From: Solirubrum koreensis | Lineage (GTDB): Bacteria > Bacteroidota > Bacteroidia > Cytophagales > Hymenobacteraceae | Assembly: GCF_039541855.1 (NCBI RefSeq) | Contig: NZ_BAABHA010000002.1 | Span: forward strand, 248,001-312,000 | Direction of reading: 5' to 3' | Length of the DNA: 64,000 nucleotides | Part shown: positions 16,392 to 27,700 of the stretch, piece by piece | How positions within the stretch are numbered: position 1 is the first letter of the stretch | How the letters are laid out: the number at the start of each line of letters is the position of its first letter | The notes under the pieces: model-generated | What the model saw: the letters and a program-made list of their open reading frames with translations, nothing else | The model's database searches: none | What the model was told of the DNA's origin: nothing | Made by a program: the position numbers and the translations under genes

Positions 16392-16679
16392 GTGAGCACC
16401 GACTTAAACACCCTGCGCCAGCTAGCCCATTTGGCCCGCCTCGAATTCGACGAACGCAACGAGCAGAAAATGCTCGGCGACCTAAACAAAATCCTGGCCT
16501 GGGTAGAGCAGCTGCGTGAACTGGACACCACCCAAGTGGAACCGCTGGTACATCTGTCGCACGAGCTGAACGTGCTCCGTGAAGACACCCCGCGCAACAC
16601 CGTCAGCCATGCCGAAGGCCTGCTGAACGCCCCGCGCAAAGACAGCGACTATTTCCGCGTGCCGAAAGTATTGGAGTAA
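16392..16679 (+). CDS. gatC: Asp-tRNA(Asn)/Glu-tRNA(Gln) amidotransferase subunit C
   Basis: Small subunit of the GatCAB complex that converts mischarged Glu-tRNA(Gln) or Asp-tRNA(Asn). The GTG at 16392 gives 95 residues, the normal size, beginning VSTDLNTLRQLAHLARLEF. A TTG at 16359 would add 11 unlikely residues. The typical LRELDTTQVEPLVH and LREDTPR stretches and the C-terminal DYFRVPKVLE are present. The gatA and gatB genes are not in the window, as is common when gatC is encoded apart. It ends three bases before the next gene. Confidence 0.94.
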   Translation: MSTDLNTLRQLAHLARLEFDERNEQKMLGDLNKILAWVEQLRELDTTQVEPLVHLSHELNVLREDTPRNTVSHAEGLLNAPRKDSDYFRVPKVLE

Positions 16680-16682
16680 AGC

Positions 16683-19379
16683 GTGCCCGACCCCGTAGCC
16701 AAACCACTCCGTTTTCGCGGCTTCACCGCGCTGCTTGGCACCTTGGTGGTGCTGGCCCTGGGCCTCGCGCTCTATCAGTTCTTCACCGGCAACGACCACA
16801 CCCTGCCCGTGGGTACGGTGGCTCAGCTCACGCCTCGCCCCGTTACCGTAGCCCAAATTCCCACCGGCCTCGACAGCCTTGCGCTGCAAGCCAACGGCTA
16901 CCTCATCACACAAACCCGCGACGTGGGCGGCCCCGAGCTGTGGCCTGCTGCCGCCACTTTGTGGGTAGCGCTGCTGGCCGTTAGCCTTGTGGTTTGGCTG
17001 GCGGTGGTCAGTACCCTGGCGCGGCGCGGCTTCATTGGGGGCATGGCCGTGGTTATTTTCCTGCTCATGTCGCTGAACACCGATCTGCTGGAGGTGTTCG
17101 GTACGCAGCGCTACTTTCTGCTACTCATGCTGGTGGTGCTGGGTGGGGTGGCTTTTGTGCTGAACGCCGTTCTGGAGCGAGTCTCCTTAATTGCACGAAT
17201 AGGGCTTTTTGCGCTTCTGGTCCTGAGCCTGGGTTTGCTGCTGTACGTGCGTGCCCCCTACCCTGCCACTTACATTACCCTGCACTTGGCTGCGTACGGT
17301 ACCTTAGCTGGCGCGGCTGCTACCACGCTACTGGCTTTGTGGGTAGGCATCGAGCTAATATTTGGGCTATTGTGGCTTAATACGCAAGGCCCCACGCCGC
17401 AAAGCCGTTTTGGCCTGTTGCCCTTTGTGCTAACCAGCATCTTGCTTCTGGGCTCTTTGCTGCTATATTACCTAAACGGCGGTCAGCTGCAGATCTTCCC
17501 CGGCGGCATTTACCTCGACCCGTACGTTATTCTGCTGCTGGCCGCTGCCGCTGGGTGGTGGAGCCTACCGTTGCGGGCACGTACTTACGGAGAATCGCTG
17601 CCGTACCGCTCCGCCGCATTGCTGTATCTCACGGTGCTTTTGCTGGCTATAGCGTCGGTGGGTTACGCAGCCGCTACGGCCAACGGGCCGGTGCTGGCGG
17701 CCGGGCGCCAGTTGGCCGCTTTGTCGATGTTGTGTATCGGAACGGCTTTTCTGCTGTACGTACTGTTTAATTTCACGCCTCTGATCCGGCAGCGGATGCG
17801 GGTATTTCGCGTGGCATACGAGCCCCGCCTCGTACCTTTTTACACCGTTTACCTGCTGGGCTTCGCCGCGCTTGTTGCTGTCCTGCTTCGCAACAAATTC
17901 GATTTACTCGACCAGGCCAGCGCCGGCCAGTACGTGCAGCTCGGCGACCTGACCCGCTTCCAGAGCGAGGGCCAGCCCGACGATGAATACCTCACCTTGC
18001 TGGCCGAGCGCTATTATGCCGAAGCCGACCAATTAGACCCGCGCAATGCCCGCGCCGCCCTGGGCCGCGCCGCGCTGTATCGGCAGGTGTCGCAGCGGCA
18101 GAACGAGATAAATATTCTCCGCCTCACCTTGCTGCGCGAGCCCAACGAGAAGGTACTGCTACGCCTGGCCGCCCGTTTCGACCAGCCCTCTGATTTTTTC
18201 GATCAGCAGCTCATCCTACGCGAGGGCCTGGGCAGCTTCCCCGCCAGCCGTTGGCTAAACGCGGAAATGGCCCAGCTCTACGCTCGTTCTGCCCTCACCG
18301 ACTCGGTCATTTACTACCACCAGCGTGCCTTGGCCGCCGATGACACTGACCCGGTAGTACACACCAACTGGCTGGCCTTTTTGCTGAAAAACGACCAGTT
18401 AACCGCCGCCCGCGCGGCGACCAGCAAGCAGGCATTTCCCGAGTGGCCGGCGTGGCGCAGCAACCAAACCTTGCTGCGCCTCATGGCGGGCGAAACCGCC
18501 GCGCCCGAGCCGCTGGCCTTACCCGATTCGGTGCTCAACGTGCCGCAGTTTGCGCGCCTCTACCACACAGGCCTGCAGCACGCCGCCCGGCGCGACACCT
18601 CTTTGCTGCCCCTACTGCACAGCCTGCGCCAGTTGCCCGCCAACGATGCGTTTGCCGATCAGCTGATGTTTCTGCAGGCCCTTACCCGGTTGCGCGGCCC
18701 GCGCCCGGCCGCCGGGTTCGATCAGCTCGAAAACCTGGCGGCTGGCAATAGCAGCTACTACCATCATGTGCTGGGCCTTTACCTGCTGGAGCGCGGCCTA
18801 TACGCATCCGCGGCGGCACGCTTAACCCGGGCTCAGCAGTCCGGCAATCCTTCGTCGGCTCTGGCTCGCTCTTACGCATTTGCCCTAAACGCCCAGCCCG
18901 ATTCAGCCTTGGCCGTGTCCCGGCAAAGCACCGACAGCACCCTGGTTTCGGGTTTTGGCCGCCTGCTGCCGGTATTGCCTCTCCAAACCAAAGCGCCGGT
19001 GTACCAACCCACGGCACAGGAGTTTCGGCGGGCGGCTACATTGCCCAAAAACCGGGCAGAAGCCGCGTATCGCAGTTTGGCGGAAGCTGATCCGTTTGCC
19101 GAAGACGGCATTATTCAGGCGGCTGATTTTTTGGCCAAGGACGGTAAATACCTGGCCGCCTACGAAATGCTGCGCCGGGCCCTGCAGTACAACCCCGAGT
19201 CGGTGGCGCTGCTGAAGCGGTTTGTATTAGCCGCCGACGATGCTGGGCTGACTAATTATGCCGAAGACGCTTTAAGGAAACTGCGCCCGTTGCTTCCGTC
19301 GGCAGAATATACTACCTTTCAGGGCCAACACGACAAGCGGCGCGCCGTCCACCGGGCCGCCGCAGCACCCTGGGACTAA
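16683..19379 (+). CDS. Large polytopic membrane protein with TPR-like C-terminal half
   Basis: An 898-residue protein of unknown function. The first half (about 12-405) has roughly 11 hydrophobic helices; the second half (about 430-890) is soluble, alpha-helical and TPR-like, with units around ALGRAALYRQ, WLNAEMAQLYARSAL and AYEMLRRALQYNPES. The GTG start at 16683 lies three bases after gatC, with GGAG overlapping the gatC stop, so translation is probably coupled. An ABC ATPase follows after 11 bases. The layout suggests a membrane scaffold, but no enzymatic motif is visible and I do not recognise a named family. Confidence 0.8.
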   Translation: MPDPVAKPLRFRGFTALLGTLVVLALGLALYQFFTGNDHTLPVGTVAQLTPRPVTVAQIPTGLDSLALQANGYLITQTRDVGGPELWPAAATLWVALLAVSLVVWLAVVSTLARRGFIGGMAVVIFLLMSLNTDLLEVFGTQRYFLLLMLVVLGGVAFVLNAVLERVSLIARIGLFALLVLSLGLLLYVRAPYPATYITLHLAAYGTLAGAAATTLLALWVGIELIFGLLWLNTQGPTPQSRFGLLPFVLTSILLLGSLLLYYLNGGQLQIFPGGIYLDPYVILLLAAAAGWWSLPLRARTYGESLPYRSAALLYLTVLLLAIASVGYAAATANGPVLAAGRQLAALSMLCIGTAFLLYVLFNFTPLIRQRMRVFRVAYEPRLVPFYTVYLLGFAALVAVLLRNKFDLLDQASAGQYVQLGDLTRFQSEGQPDDEYLTLLAERYYAEADQLDPRNARAALGRAALYRQVSQRQNEINILRLTLLREPNEKVLLRLAARFDQPSDFFDQQLILREGLGSFPASRWLNAEMAQLYARSALTDSVIYYHQRALAADDTDPVVHTNWLAFLLKNDQLTAARAATSKQAFPEWPAWRSNQTLLRLMAGETAAPEPLALPDSVLNVPQFARLYHTGLQHAARRDTSLLPLLHSLRQLPANDAFADQLMFLQALTRLRGPRPAAGFDQLENLAAGNSSYYHHVLGLYLLERGLYASAAARLTRAQQSGNPSSALARSYAFALNAQPDSALAVSRQSTDSTLVSGFGRLLPVLPLQTKAPVYQPTAQEFRRAATLPKNRAEAAYRSLAEADPFAEDGIIQAADFLAKDGKYLAAYEMLRRALQYNPESVALLKRFVLAADDAGLTNYAEDALRKLRPLLPSAEYTTFQGQHDKRRAVHRAAAAPWD

Positions 19380-19390
19380 AACCACGCGCT

Positions 19391-20116
<726 letters not shown>

Positions 20117-20148
20117 GTGGCTTGGCCGTTTCCGAAGATCTGAATTTC

Positions 20149-20184
20149 AATGCCTCAGCCCCATCGGCTGAGGCATTATTTTTT
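20149..20184 (+). terminator. Rho-independent terminator after the ABC ATPase
   Basis: Arms 20149-20160 (AATGCCTCAGCC) and 20166-20177 form a perfect 12-bp stem with a 5-base loop, followed by ATTTTTT. It closes the plsC-to-ABC unit. Confidence 0.9.
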
Positions 20185-20244
20185 GCCTGTTACCTTCGAT
20201 GTCGCTAACGTTCGTTAGCTTACCTTCACTCCTGCTCTTCTGCT

Positions 20245-20793
20245 GTGAAAATCTATACCCGCACCGGCGACAAAGGTCTTACGTCCCTCATCGGCGGCAC
20301 CCGCGTGCCCAAGTCCAGTTTGCGCATCGAAGCGTACGGAACCGTGGACGAGTTGAACTCCTGGATTGGTTTGGTACGCGACCAGGACGTGAGCACGCCA
20401 CACCGCCCGCTGCTCAAGCAGGTGCAAGACCGCCTGTTCACCATCGGTGCCACCTTGGCCTCCGACCCCGAACGCGCCCGCATGCAGCTCCCCGATTTGC
20501 TCGACACCGATGTGGAGGCGCTAGAACGGGAAATGGACCGCATGAATGAAATCCTGCCCGAGCTGCGTAATTTTATTTTGCCCGGTGGTCATCAGTCGGT
20601 TTCGTATGCCCACGTGGCGCGCTGCGTATGCCGACGCGCCGAACGGCTGGCAATTGCCTTGCGCGAGGAGTCATTCGTGCCCGATTTAGTGGTCATGTAC
20701 CTGAACCGCTTGTCGGATTACCTGTTCGTATTGTCGCGCCTGATGAGCCACGACCTTGGTAGCGAAGAAGTGGTTTGGCAACCGCGCGGCTAA
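20245..20793 (+). CDS. ATP:cob(I)alamin adenosyltransferase, PduO type
   Basis: Transfers the 5'-deoxyadenosyl group of ATP to cob(I)alamin, producing coenzyme B12. The 182-residue length, the N-terminal YTRTGDKGLTSLIGG loop, the IEAYGTVDELNSWIGL motif and the HVARCVCRRAER helix are diagnostic of the PduO/MMAB family. The start codon is GTG at 20245. The product supplies the adenosylcobalamin needed by methylmalonyl-CoA mutase, encoded near the right end of this window (61326 onward). The aminotransferase gene begins 86 bases downstream. Confidence 0.95.
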   Translation: MKIYTRTGDKGLTSLIGGTRVPKSSLRIEAYGTVDELNSWIGLVRDQDVSTPHRPLLKQVQDRLFTIGATLASDPERARMQLPDLLDTDVEALEREMDRMNEILPELRNFILPGGHQSVSYAHVARCVCRRAERLAIALREESFVPDLVVMYLNRLSDYLFVLSRLMSHDLGSEEVVWQPRG

Positions 20794-20879
20794 CGGGTTC
20801 GTTTCAGTTTAAGTCCAACGCCAGCGGCAAATTCCCCGCCCAAGCTTTCCCCCTACTTTCCCCTTTTCCCTCGTTTGTC

Positions 20880-21944
20880 ATGACGGAAACCCTCACGATT
20901 AACATTCAACGCAGCGCTACTTCCCGCCTCGGCGAGTTGGACCCGGCGAACATCGAATTTGGCAAGCTCTTTTCCGACCACTTGTTTGTGGTTGATTATA
21001 TAAACGGAGAGTGGCAGGAGCCGCAAATTCTGCCGTACGGCGAAATGGCCGTTAGCCCGGCTAATTCGGCCCTACACTACGGTCAGGCCATTTTTGAGGG
21101 CATGAAAGCCTACCGCACCGCCCAAGGTGGCGTCTCACTGTTTCGTCCCCTCGACAACCTTCAGCGACTGAACGCATCGGCTGAACGCATGTGTATGCCT
21201 ACGCTGCCTGAAGAGCTGTTCATGCAGGGTCTAACCCAGCTCATTCGCCTCGACTCGGGCTGGGTGCCCAAGGCCGCTGATACGGCCTTGTACATCCGTC
21301 CGTTCATGTTTGCCACCGACGGTTTTCTGGGGGTGCGCCCCTCGGAATCGTACCGGTTTATGATCATTACGTGTCCGGTCGGTGCTTTTTACAACAAACC
21401 GTTGCGGGTGCGCTTCGAAGAGAAATACGTGCGCTCGGCCGAAGGCGGTGCCGGTTACGCCAAGAATGCCGGGAATTACGGCGCTGCTATGTACCCTACT
21501 AAATTAGCCCAGCAGCAAGGCTATAACCAGCTCATCTGGACTGATGCCTCAGAGCACCGCTACGTGGAAGAATCGGGCACCATGAACGCTATTTTCGTCA
21601 TTAACGACCGGGTTATCACCCCGGCCCTCAGCACTTCCATTCTCGATGGCATTACCCGCCGCAGCGTGCTGCAATTAGCCCGGGATTGGGATATGCCCGT
21701 GGAAGAGCGGAAAGTATCGGTGCACGAAATAGTTGAGGCCCTGGAAGCCGGAACCCTTCGCGAAGCCTTTGGAGTGGGTACTGCCGCTACCATCGCGCCC
21801 ATAGCCGTTATCGGCTTCGAGGGCCACGATTACGAACTACCTATGACCTCTGCCAATTCATTTTCACGGCGGGCCAGCACAGCCCTTGCGGCCATCCGCA
21901 GTGGCCAGGCCCCTGACGCTCACGGTTGGATGACGGCCGTGTAA
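20880..21944 (+). CDS. ilvE: Branched-chain amino acid aminotransferase
   Basis: PLP-dependent class IV aminotransferase for the last step of leucine, isoleucine and valine synthesis, and the first step of their breakdown. It has 354 residues, the length of the eukaryotic-like BCAT2 group. ALHYGQAIFEGMKAYR is the family N-terminal motif; Lys195 in GGAGYAKNAGNYG is the PLP lysine; EESGTMNAIFV and GITRRSVLQLA follow. The open frame extends 35 codons upstream, overlapping the adenosyltransferase, but the ATG at 20880 (MTETLTINIQ) fits homologues better. Confidence 0.95.
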   Translation: MTETLTINIQRSATSRLGELDPANIEFGKLFSDHLFVVDYINGEWQEPQILPYGEMAVSPANSALHYGQAIFEGMKAYRTAQGGVSLFRPLDNLQRLNASAERMCMPTLPEELFMQGLTQLIRLDSGWVPKAADTALYIRPFMFATDGFLGVRPSESYRFMIITCPVGAFYNKPLRVRFEEKYVRSAEGGAGYAKNAGNYGAAMYPTKLAQQQGYNQLIWTDASEHRYVEESGTMNAIFVINDRVITPALSTSILDGITRRSVLQLARDWDMPVEERKVSVHEIVEALEAGTLREAFGVGTAATIAPIAVIGFEGHDYELPMTSANSFSRRASTALAAIRSGQAPDAHGWMTAV

Positions 21945-21965
21945 TCTTTTTGTAATGCTTTTTAC

Positions 21966-22013
21966 GTGCTGCCCGTTGTTTGCCAAGCGCAAACGGCGGG
22001 CGGCACTGTTTTT
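21966..22013 (+). terminator. Terminator after ilvE
   Basis: Arms 21966-21983 and 21989-22006 pair over 18 bp with three G-U wobbles around a 5-base loop, then TGTTTTTA. The wobble pairs favour the RNA of the plus strand, consistent with ilvE termination ahead of prfB. Confidence 0.85.
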
Positions 22014-22095
22014 AGCGCTGTACCTTTACCCACTTAGCCTGCCTGCTGCGCATTGCCGGGCAGTTGCCATTGTTTAACCCGCTACCCTTTCGCCC

Positions 22096-23173
22096 ATGAC
22101 GTTGGAGCAAGTGAAAGACTTGAGAGGCCGTGTGGAGGCCTTAAGGAGGTATCTTTGACTACGATGCCCGCAAAGAACACGTAACCGCCGTGGAGGCGCA
22201 AAGCCAGGCGCCCGGCTTCTGGGACGACTCGCGTGCGGCCGAAACCACGCTCAAGGAATTGAAGTCGGTGAAAGTCTGGACCGACGATTACGAGGCCGCC
22301 GCCAAAGCGGTGGATGATGTGGAAGTACTCTTCGACTTCTACAAAGAAGGAGAAGCTACCGAAGCTGAGATACGGACTGAATTTGACCGTGCCGTACAAG
22401 CCGTCGAACAGTTGGAATTTAAGCGCATGCTCTCCAACGAAGAAGACCAGCTCTCGGCCATCATCGACATCAACCCCGGCGCGGGCGGCACCGAAAGCCA
22501 GGACTGGGCCGAGATGTTGATGCGCATGTACATCATGTGGGGCGAGAAGCACGGCTTTAGCGTACGGGAAATCAACTACCAGCCCGGCGAAGGAGCTGGC
22601 ATTAAATCGGCCACGCTGGAAATTGAAGGGCAGTTTGCGTACGGTTACCTGAAAAGCGAAATTGGGGTGCACCGGTTAGTGCGCATTTCTCCTTTCGACA
22701 GCAGCGGCCGGCGTCATACGTCCTTCGCCTCGGTGTTTGCTTACCCAGTGGTTGACGATACCATTAACATCACCATTAACCCTGCCGATATTACCTGGGA
22801 TACTTTCCGGGCCGGCGGGGCAGGTGGCCAAAACGTAAACAAGGTGGAAACCGCGGTGCGCCTTACCCACGCGCCGTCGGGCATCATCATTGCCGTGCAA
22901 ATCGAGCGCAGCCAGCTCATGAACAAAGAGCACGCGCTACGCATGCTTAAGTCGCGCCTGTACCAGATAGAAATGGACAAGCGCAATGCGGCCCGCGAGG
23001 TAGTAGAAGCCGGTAAGAAACGTATTGACTTCGGCTCCCAAATCCGCAACTACGTGCTGCACCCGTATAAACTGGTCAAAGACATCCGTACCGGCGTGGA
23101 GCGCACCGATGTGCAGAACGTACTGGACGGGGATTTGGATGAGTATATCAAGGCTTGGTTGATGGAGAACTAG
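22096..23173 (+). CDS. prfB: Peptide chain release factor 2 (programmed +1 frameshift)
   Basis: RF2 recognises UGA and UAA and triggers release of the finished peptide. Translation starts at the ATG at 22096, reads 20 codons to a UGA at 22156, then shifts +1 to read GAC and continues for 338 codons, giving 358 residues. The junction reads ...LRRYL-DYDARKEH, just as in other RF2 proteins. The codon-recognition tripeptide SPF (in RISPFDSSGRRHTS) and the catalytic GGQ (residues 243-245) are present. An in-frame start after the shift (22190) would lose the N-terminal domain and is rejected. The gene is intact, not a pseudogene. Confidence 0.96.
22142..22159 (+). promoter_or_regulatory. prfB programmed +1 frameshift signal
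   Basis: AAGGAGGT (22143-22150) acts as an internal Shine-Dalgarno sequence followed closely by the slippery CTT-TGA-C (22153-22159). This is the classical RF2 autoregulatory site: when RF2 is scarce the ribosome pauses at UGA and slips forward by one base. It is notable because Shine-Dalgarno sequences are otherwise nearly absent at starts in this window. Confidence 0.95.
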
Positions 23174-23283
23174 GCGGGCGCGAGCTACTACCGGGCACAT
23201 GTGTTGCTTCACCCGCGTCACAAGCGGTTACTTAACTTGGCTGAACGCGGACTCGATGTTGTTTATCATCTGTAAAAGCTCAC

Positions 23284-23319
23284 AAAAAAACCCTGCACCG
23301 TTTGGCGCAGGGTTTTTTT
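23284..23319. terminator. Bidirectional terminator between prfB and the first SusCD unit
   Basis: Arms 23284-23296 and 23307-23319 form a perfect 13-bp stem whose ends are A7 and T7, around a 10-base loop. It separates convergent prfB and the leftward SusD gene. Confidence 0.92.
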
Positions 23320-23338
23320 AGAACCAGACTTATCTGAG

Positions 23339-24760
23339 TTAGGGGTTCACGCTGTCCCAAGCCTTTTCTGCCGCCGGACGCGGCATCTTGTCAATTAGAC
23401 GGTAAGTCGTGTTACCCACTGTGCCGCTGAAAGCCAACGTGTAGGGACGGATGGCCGGCGGAGAAGCTACTACCACCGGGCGCAGGCGGCCGGTGCGGCG
23501 CAGGTCCACCAGAGAGTGCCCTTCGAAGAACAACGAGTAACGCCGCTCACGCAGAATGTAGTCCAGCGCATTGGCAGCCGTAAGCGTACCAACTGGCAAC
23601 GCAGCCAATCCAGCGCCGGCTCGCACTACGTTCAGATCAGTTAGAGCACCAGCCAGATCGGGCGTTGCGCCCAAGGCTTTGGCTTCCGCCGAAATCAGCA
23701 CTAATTCCTCGTTGCGTATGATGTCGAGCGAGGAAGTGTTGGTAGGAAACAAACGGGCCTCGTTGGCCTGAGAAATACCGCCGGTGACGCGTGGAGCGGT
23801 ACGCTGCCCAATTTTGCTCAGGCGTGTGTCGCCTGGCTCAGCTTCAGTCACCACGTTGTCGGGGACGCCCACCACGGTTGAACCCGTATTGTTGGCCACT
23901 TGGAAGTACGGGTTGCCAGCGTCGCCGGCAATGGCCGGGTTAAACGTGATTTTCGGCCCTACGCCGAGCGTGGTGGATGTAGGGGCATAGAACGAGGTTG
24001 CAAGTGCCGTACGCGCCCCGGCATAATCGCGCTGATATAGGGCTACGCGAGCGGCCAGACCGCGGTTAAAGCGCTTAAACGTAGCCGGCGTATTGAAGCC
24101 TGCGAAACCAGCCGACAGCGGAAAACCGAACGTGGCACCGGCTTGGTCTAGGTCAGCAACCGCCTGATCGAGCAGTCGCCGGATGTCAGCCAGCGCCTCG
24201 GCCTCGGTCACAAACTTACCCGGCCGCAACGGATTGTCCACGTCGATGCGGATGCCGTTGTCGCCCTGCATATTCAGCAGCAGCAGCTTGGCCAGTGCTT
24301 CATATGTGCGGCCAAACCCAGCTGCACCAGCTTTTTGCTGGGCATCGTATGCTTGGCTGTTGGCAGCTGACTCGCGGAACACCTGCGCTGCACGACGCGT
24401 TTGCGCCAGCGGGATGTAGTACCCGTTGTAATAAGCTGCATCGTCCAGGTTATTGCGAGACCCTTGCAGTTCCCCGTACCAACGCGACTCGGTAGTGGCC
24501 AGCACCGTCACTTCACGGCCCAGCACTCCTGCCACCCAGTTATAAGGAGCGTTGCCCGTGTGCGCGTTGCGCAGAGATGCCTCTACACCAACAGCCAACG
24601 CATCCAGCTGAGGCCTTGTGGCGTTGGTAAGCACGGAACTTAAGCCAGGGCTATTGGGGTCAATAACCGGCTCGGTTTCAAAAAATGCGCAGGAAGAACT
24701 TCCTAGCAGCAGAACAAGCGCAGCCACAGCCAGCTTGTGTCGGGAAAAAAAATATTGCAT
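23339..24760 (-). CDS. SusD/RagB family nutrient-binding outer-membrane lipoprotein (pair 1)
   Basis: Surface-exposed lipoprotein that forms a lid over its SusC partner and delivers substrate. The 473-residue form starts MQYFFSRHKLAVAALVLLLG; the lipobox LGSSSC places the lipidated cysteine at about residue 25. TPR-like helices follow, and the C-terminal LRERRYSLFFEGHSLVDLRRTGRL motif is typical of the RagB/SusD family. The open frame continues 29 codons upstream, but those are not signal-like. It begins 25 bases after the SusC stop, so the two are one transcript. Substrate unknown. Confidence 0.92.
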   Translation of the reverse strand: MQYFFSRHKLAVAALVLLLGSSSCAFFETEPVIDPNSPGLSSVLTNATRPQLDALAVGVEASLRNAHTGNAPYNWVAGVLGREVTVLATTESRWYGELQGSRNNLDDAAYYNGYYIPLAQTRRAAQVFRESAANSQAYDAQQKAGAAGFGRTYEALAKLLLLNMQGDNGIRIDVDNPLRPGKFVTEAEALADIRRLLDQAVADLDQAGATFGFPLSAGFAGFNTPATFKRFNRGLAARVALYQRDYAGARTALATSFYAPTSTTLGVGPKITFNPAIAGDAGNPYFQVANNTGSTVVGVPDNVVTEAEPGDTRLSKIGQRTAPRVTGGISQANEARLFPTNTSSLDIIRNEELVLISAEAKALGATPDLAGALTDLNVVRAGAGLAALPVGTLTAANALDYILRERRYSLFFEGHSLVDLRRTGRLRPVVVASPPAIRPYTLAFSGTVGNTTYRLIDKMPRPAAEKAWDSVNP

Positions 24761-24785
24761 GTGGAATGGTGCAAAAAAAGCAGCG

Positions 24786-27700
24786 TTAGAAATCGATGCC
24801 GAAGTGGAAGAATATGCGACGGGTGTTCGGGTAGCTGGCCACGTCAACCTGAGCTAGGTTAGATACCGCGCCAAAGTTCGATACCTCAGGGTCGTAGCCT
24901 ACATAATCCGTCCAGGTCAGCAAATTGTTCCCCGACACGCCCACGCGGATGTTGGACACGTAATCTTTAAATAAAGACGTGCGGAAGCTAGCCGGCAGCG
25001 AGTAGTACAGCGAGGCTTCGCGCAGACGCACGTAGCCCGAGTTCTGAATAAACTCGCGGGCCGTCAGACCCGCGCGGTAGATACCGTTCGGAACCACGGT
25101 GCCATCGTCGTTGCGCTGGCCGCTGTCGCCGCTCCAGTCCTCCGTGGTGCCGCCTTCGTCCTTGAGCAGGCGGCTCAGGTTGCTGGTGTAGCCATCCTTC
25201 TTCCAGTGGAATAGGAACGACAGTTCCAGGTTCTTAGCAATGGTCAGCGAGTTTAAGAACGACATCTGAAACGTAGGCTGGGCTTCCTCGTAGCGTGTCA
25301 AACCGCTGAAGTTCGGGCTGTTTGGGTCGTTAGGAGTTCCGTACCAGCGCGAGGGCGATTCGCCTACCACAAACACGTTACGGCCGAACGTGGCGCCGAA
25401 ACCCAGTCCGGTGTTGAAGGGCGGCACCACCAGCGGCGTTTCATTGAGCTTGGTGACTTCGGTACGGTTAAACCAGAACTGCGTCGAGGACGTCCAGTTG
25501 AGAATGCCTGTGCGTACCGGGTTGGCATTCAAAGCCAGTTCCAAACCGCGGTTCTGCAGGTCGCCAACATTATAAGCGCGGATAGACGTCAGGCCGGTGC
25601 CAGGAGCCAATCCGTAGGTGTTGATCAGATCAAACACCTTTTTGTTGTAGACCGTCGCTTCAAAGCCAATGCGGTTATCGAAGAAGCCCATGTCCAGACC
25701 GGCTTCCAGTTCGGTAGCGCTTTCCGGTTTCACCTCGGGGTTACCCAATAGCGTGGAAGGCAGCAGGCCGGGCCGCCCGCCCGTTGAAATGGGATTGAGC
25801 GGTGAGTACAGGGCGTTGAAGAACGCCGGGCCGCCGGTGGCGCCGTACGCCACGCGCAGCTTCACCAAGTTCACCGGCTCCACGCTCCAAAAGTCAAACT
25901 TGGCCACATTGACAGCCAGCGAAGCTTTCGGGAAAGCGTAGTATTTATCCGGGTCGCCGTTGCGGTTCGACTTATCGAAGCGGATGCCTGCCGTCGCCAC
26001 CACTTGGTCGCGGAAGTTGGCCTCTTGCTGAGCTACGAAGCCTACGTCGGCCTCCTGCGTCAGGAAGGTTTCCTGCGTGGTTACGGTGCCCCGGTTAGGG
26101 GTGTAGGGCGGGCCAGGCGACAGGTTCTGGCCTTGCGCATAGGTTAGGTCCTGCCTTTGCGATAGGCGCACCGTACCCACCTGCGAGGTCAGGTTCAGCG
26201 CATCGCCCAGCTTCCAATCATAGATCAGGAAGCCCTGCAGATTGGTGTTGAAGAAGTTGTTTTTGGCCAGGCGAGCTACCCCCGGCAGCGGACGTGCCCG
26301 CTGCGACTGCATGTCGCCGGGCAAGGCCAGCAGAGCTTCCGAAGCTGAGTAATCGACCCCACCCTGCACGGCGAAGCGCAACGAGGTAGCCTCCTTGTCA
26401 ATTATCCGCACCGTCAGGCTGCCCGTCTGCACGAAGCGGTTGGTGCTTTCTTCGTTGATGGAGCGCTCCACCACGGCCAACGGGTTGTCACCGGTGTAGG
26501 GCGAATCCGGGAACTCACCCTTTTCGTTGGGAAACAACTGGGCATAGCTGGGTGTGTAAGCTAGGTTGTAACCCAGCGAAATGCCGTTGTTGTCGTTGCC
26601 GGCAAAGCCACGGCGGTTCACCGAGTTGAGGTAGTTGCCGCCTAGGCCAATATCCACGCGCTGGCCGATCTTGTGGTCTACGTTCAGGCGCAGGGAGTGG
26701 CGCTCAAACCCAGTGCGCTTCACAATGCCATCCTCTTTGGAAGTGGCGCCAGCTAGGTAGAATCGAGTACGGTCGTTACCGCCGGATACGCTCAGGCCAG
26801 TGTTGCGCAGAAAAGCGGTATTGCCGAAAACTTCTTTCTCGTAGTCGTAAATCCGGCCCGATGCCTGCGCACTTGCCAGAGCGGCTTTCTCCTGAGCCAG
26901 GCGGTTGCCAGCGTAAAACTGCTCCAGTTTGGCATCGGTCCAGTCCTCCTTGCCCAGCAGGCGCCAAGCTTTGGCAAAGCCCAGGTCTTGGTTAAAGCTA
27001 ATGCGGGTTTTGCCGGCCTGCCCACGCTTGGTCCTTATGACGATTACCCCATTGTTAGCCCGCGTGCCGTAGATGGCGGCGGCGCTCGGCCCTTTCAGCA
27101 CCTCGATGCTTTCGATGTCATTAGGATTTAAGTCGGCCAGACGGTTGATGCCGTTGTCCTGAGTGGTTCGGCCCGTACCCGCCGCAGCACCCGAAAAGGC
27201 AGCTGAACCGGCTCCGTTACCAAAGTCAGCGTTGACGGCATACACCCCATCGATAACATACAGCGGCTGGGCCGAGCCGTTCAGGGTGCTGATGCCGCGT
27301 AGTTGCACTGACATACCCCCGCCGGGGGCGCCACTGGTTTGCGAGATATTAGCACCTACCACCTTGCCGCTCAACGCTGCATCTACCGTTACCGGACGGG
27401 TGCTGCCTACCAGTTCTTTGGCCGAGATAGTGGTTATGGCGTTTGCGAGATTTGAACGCTTGATTGAAGTAGCCAGACCAGTTACAACTACTTCTTCAAT
27501 TTGACGAGTGTCAGTTTGCAGACTAACGTCGATAGATGAGGCGTCTCCTATAGGTTTCTCAACTGCGCGAAAACCTACGGAGGTAAAGGACAAAGTGGTT
27601 GCCGAGGTCGGAACGCTCAGGGTATAAGCACCATTGGCATCAGTAGAGGCCCCTATGGTGGTGCCCTTCACGATGACCGTGACGCCGGGTAAGCCCTGCC

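Noticed and set aside
22096..22158. prfB as a frameshifted pseudogene with a 20-codon stub
   Set aside because: The stop, the internal Shine-Dalgarno and the CTT-TGA-C slip site match the conserved programmed frameshift; the remaining protein is complete.
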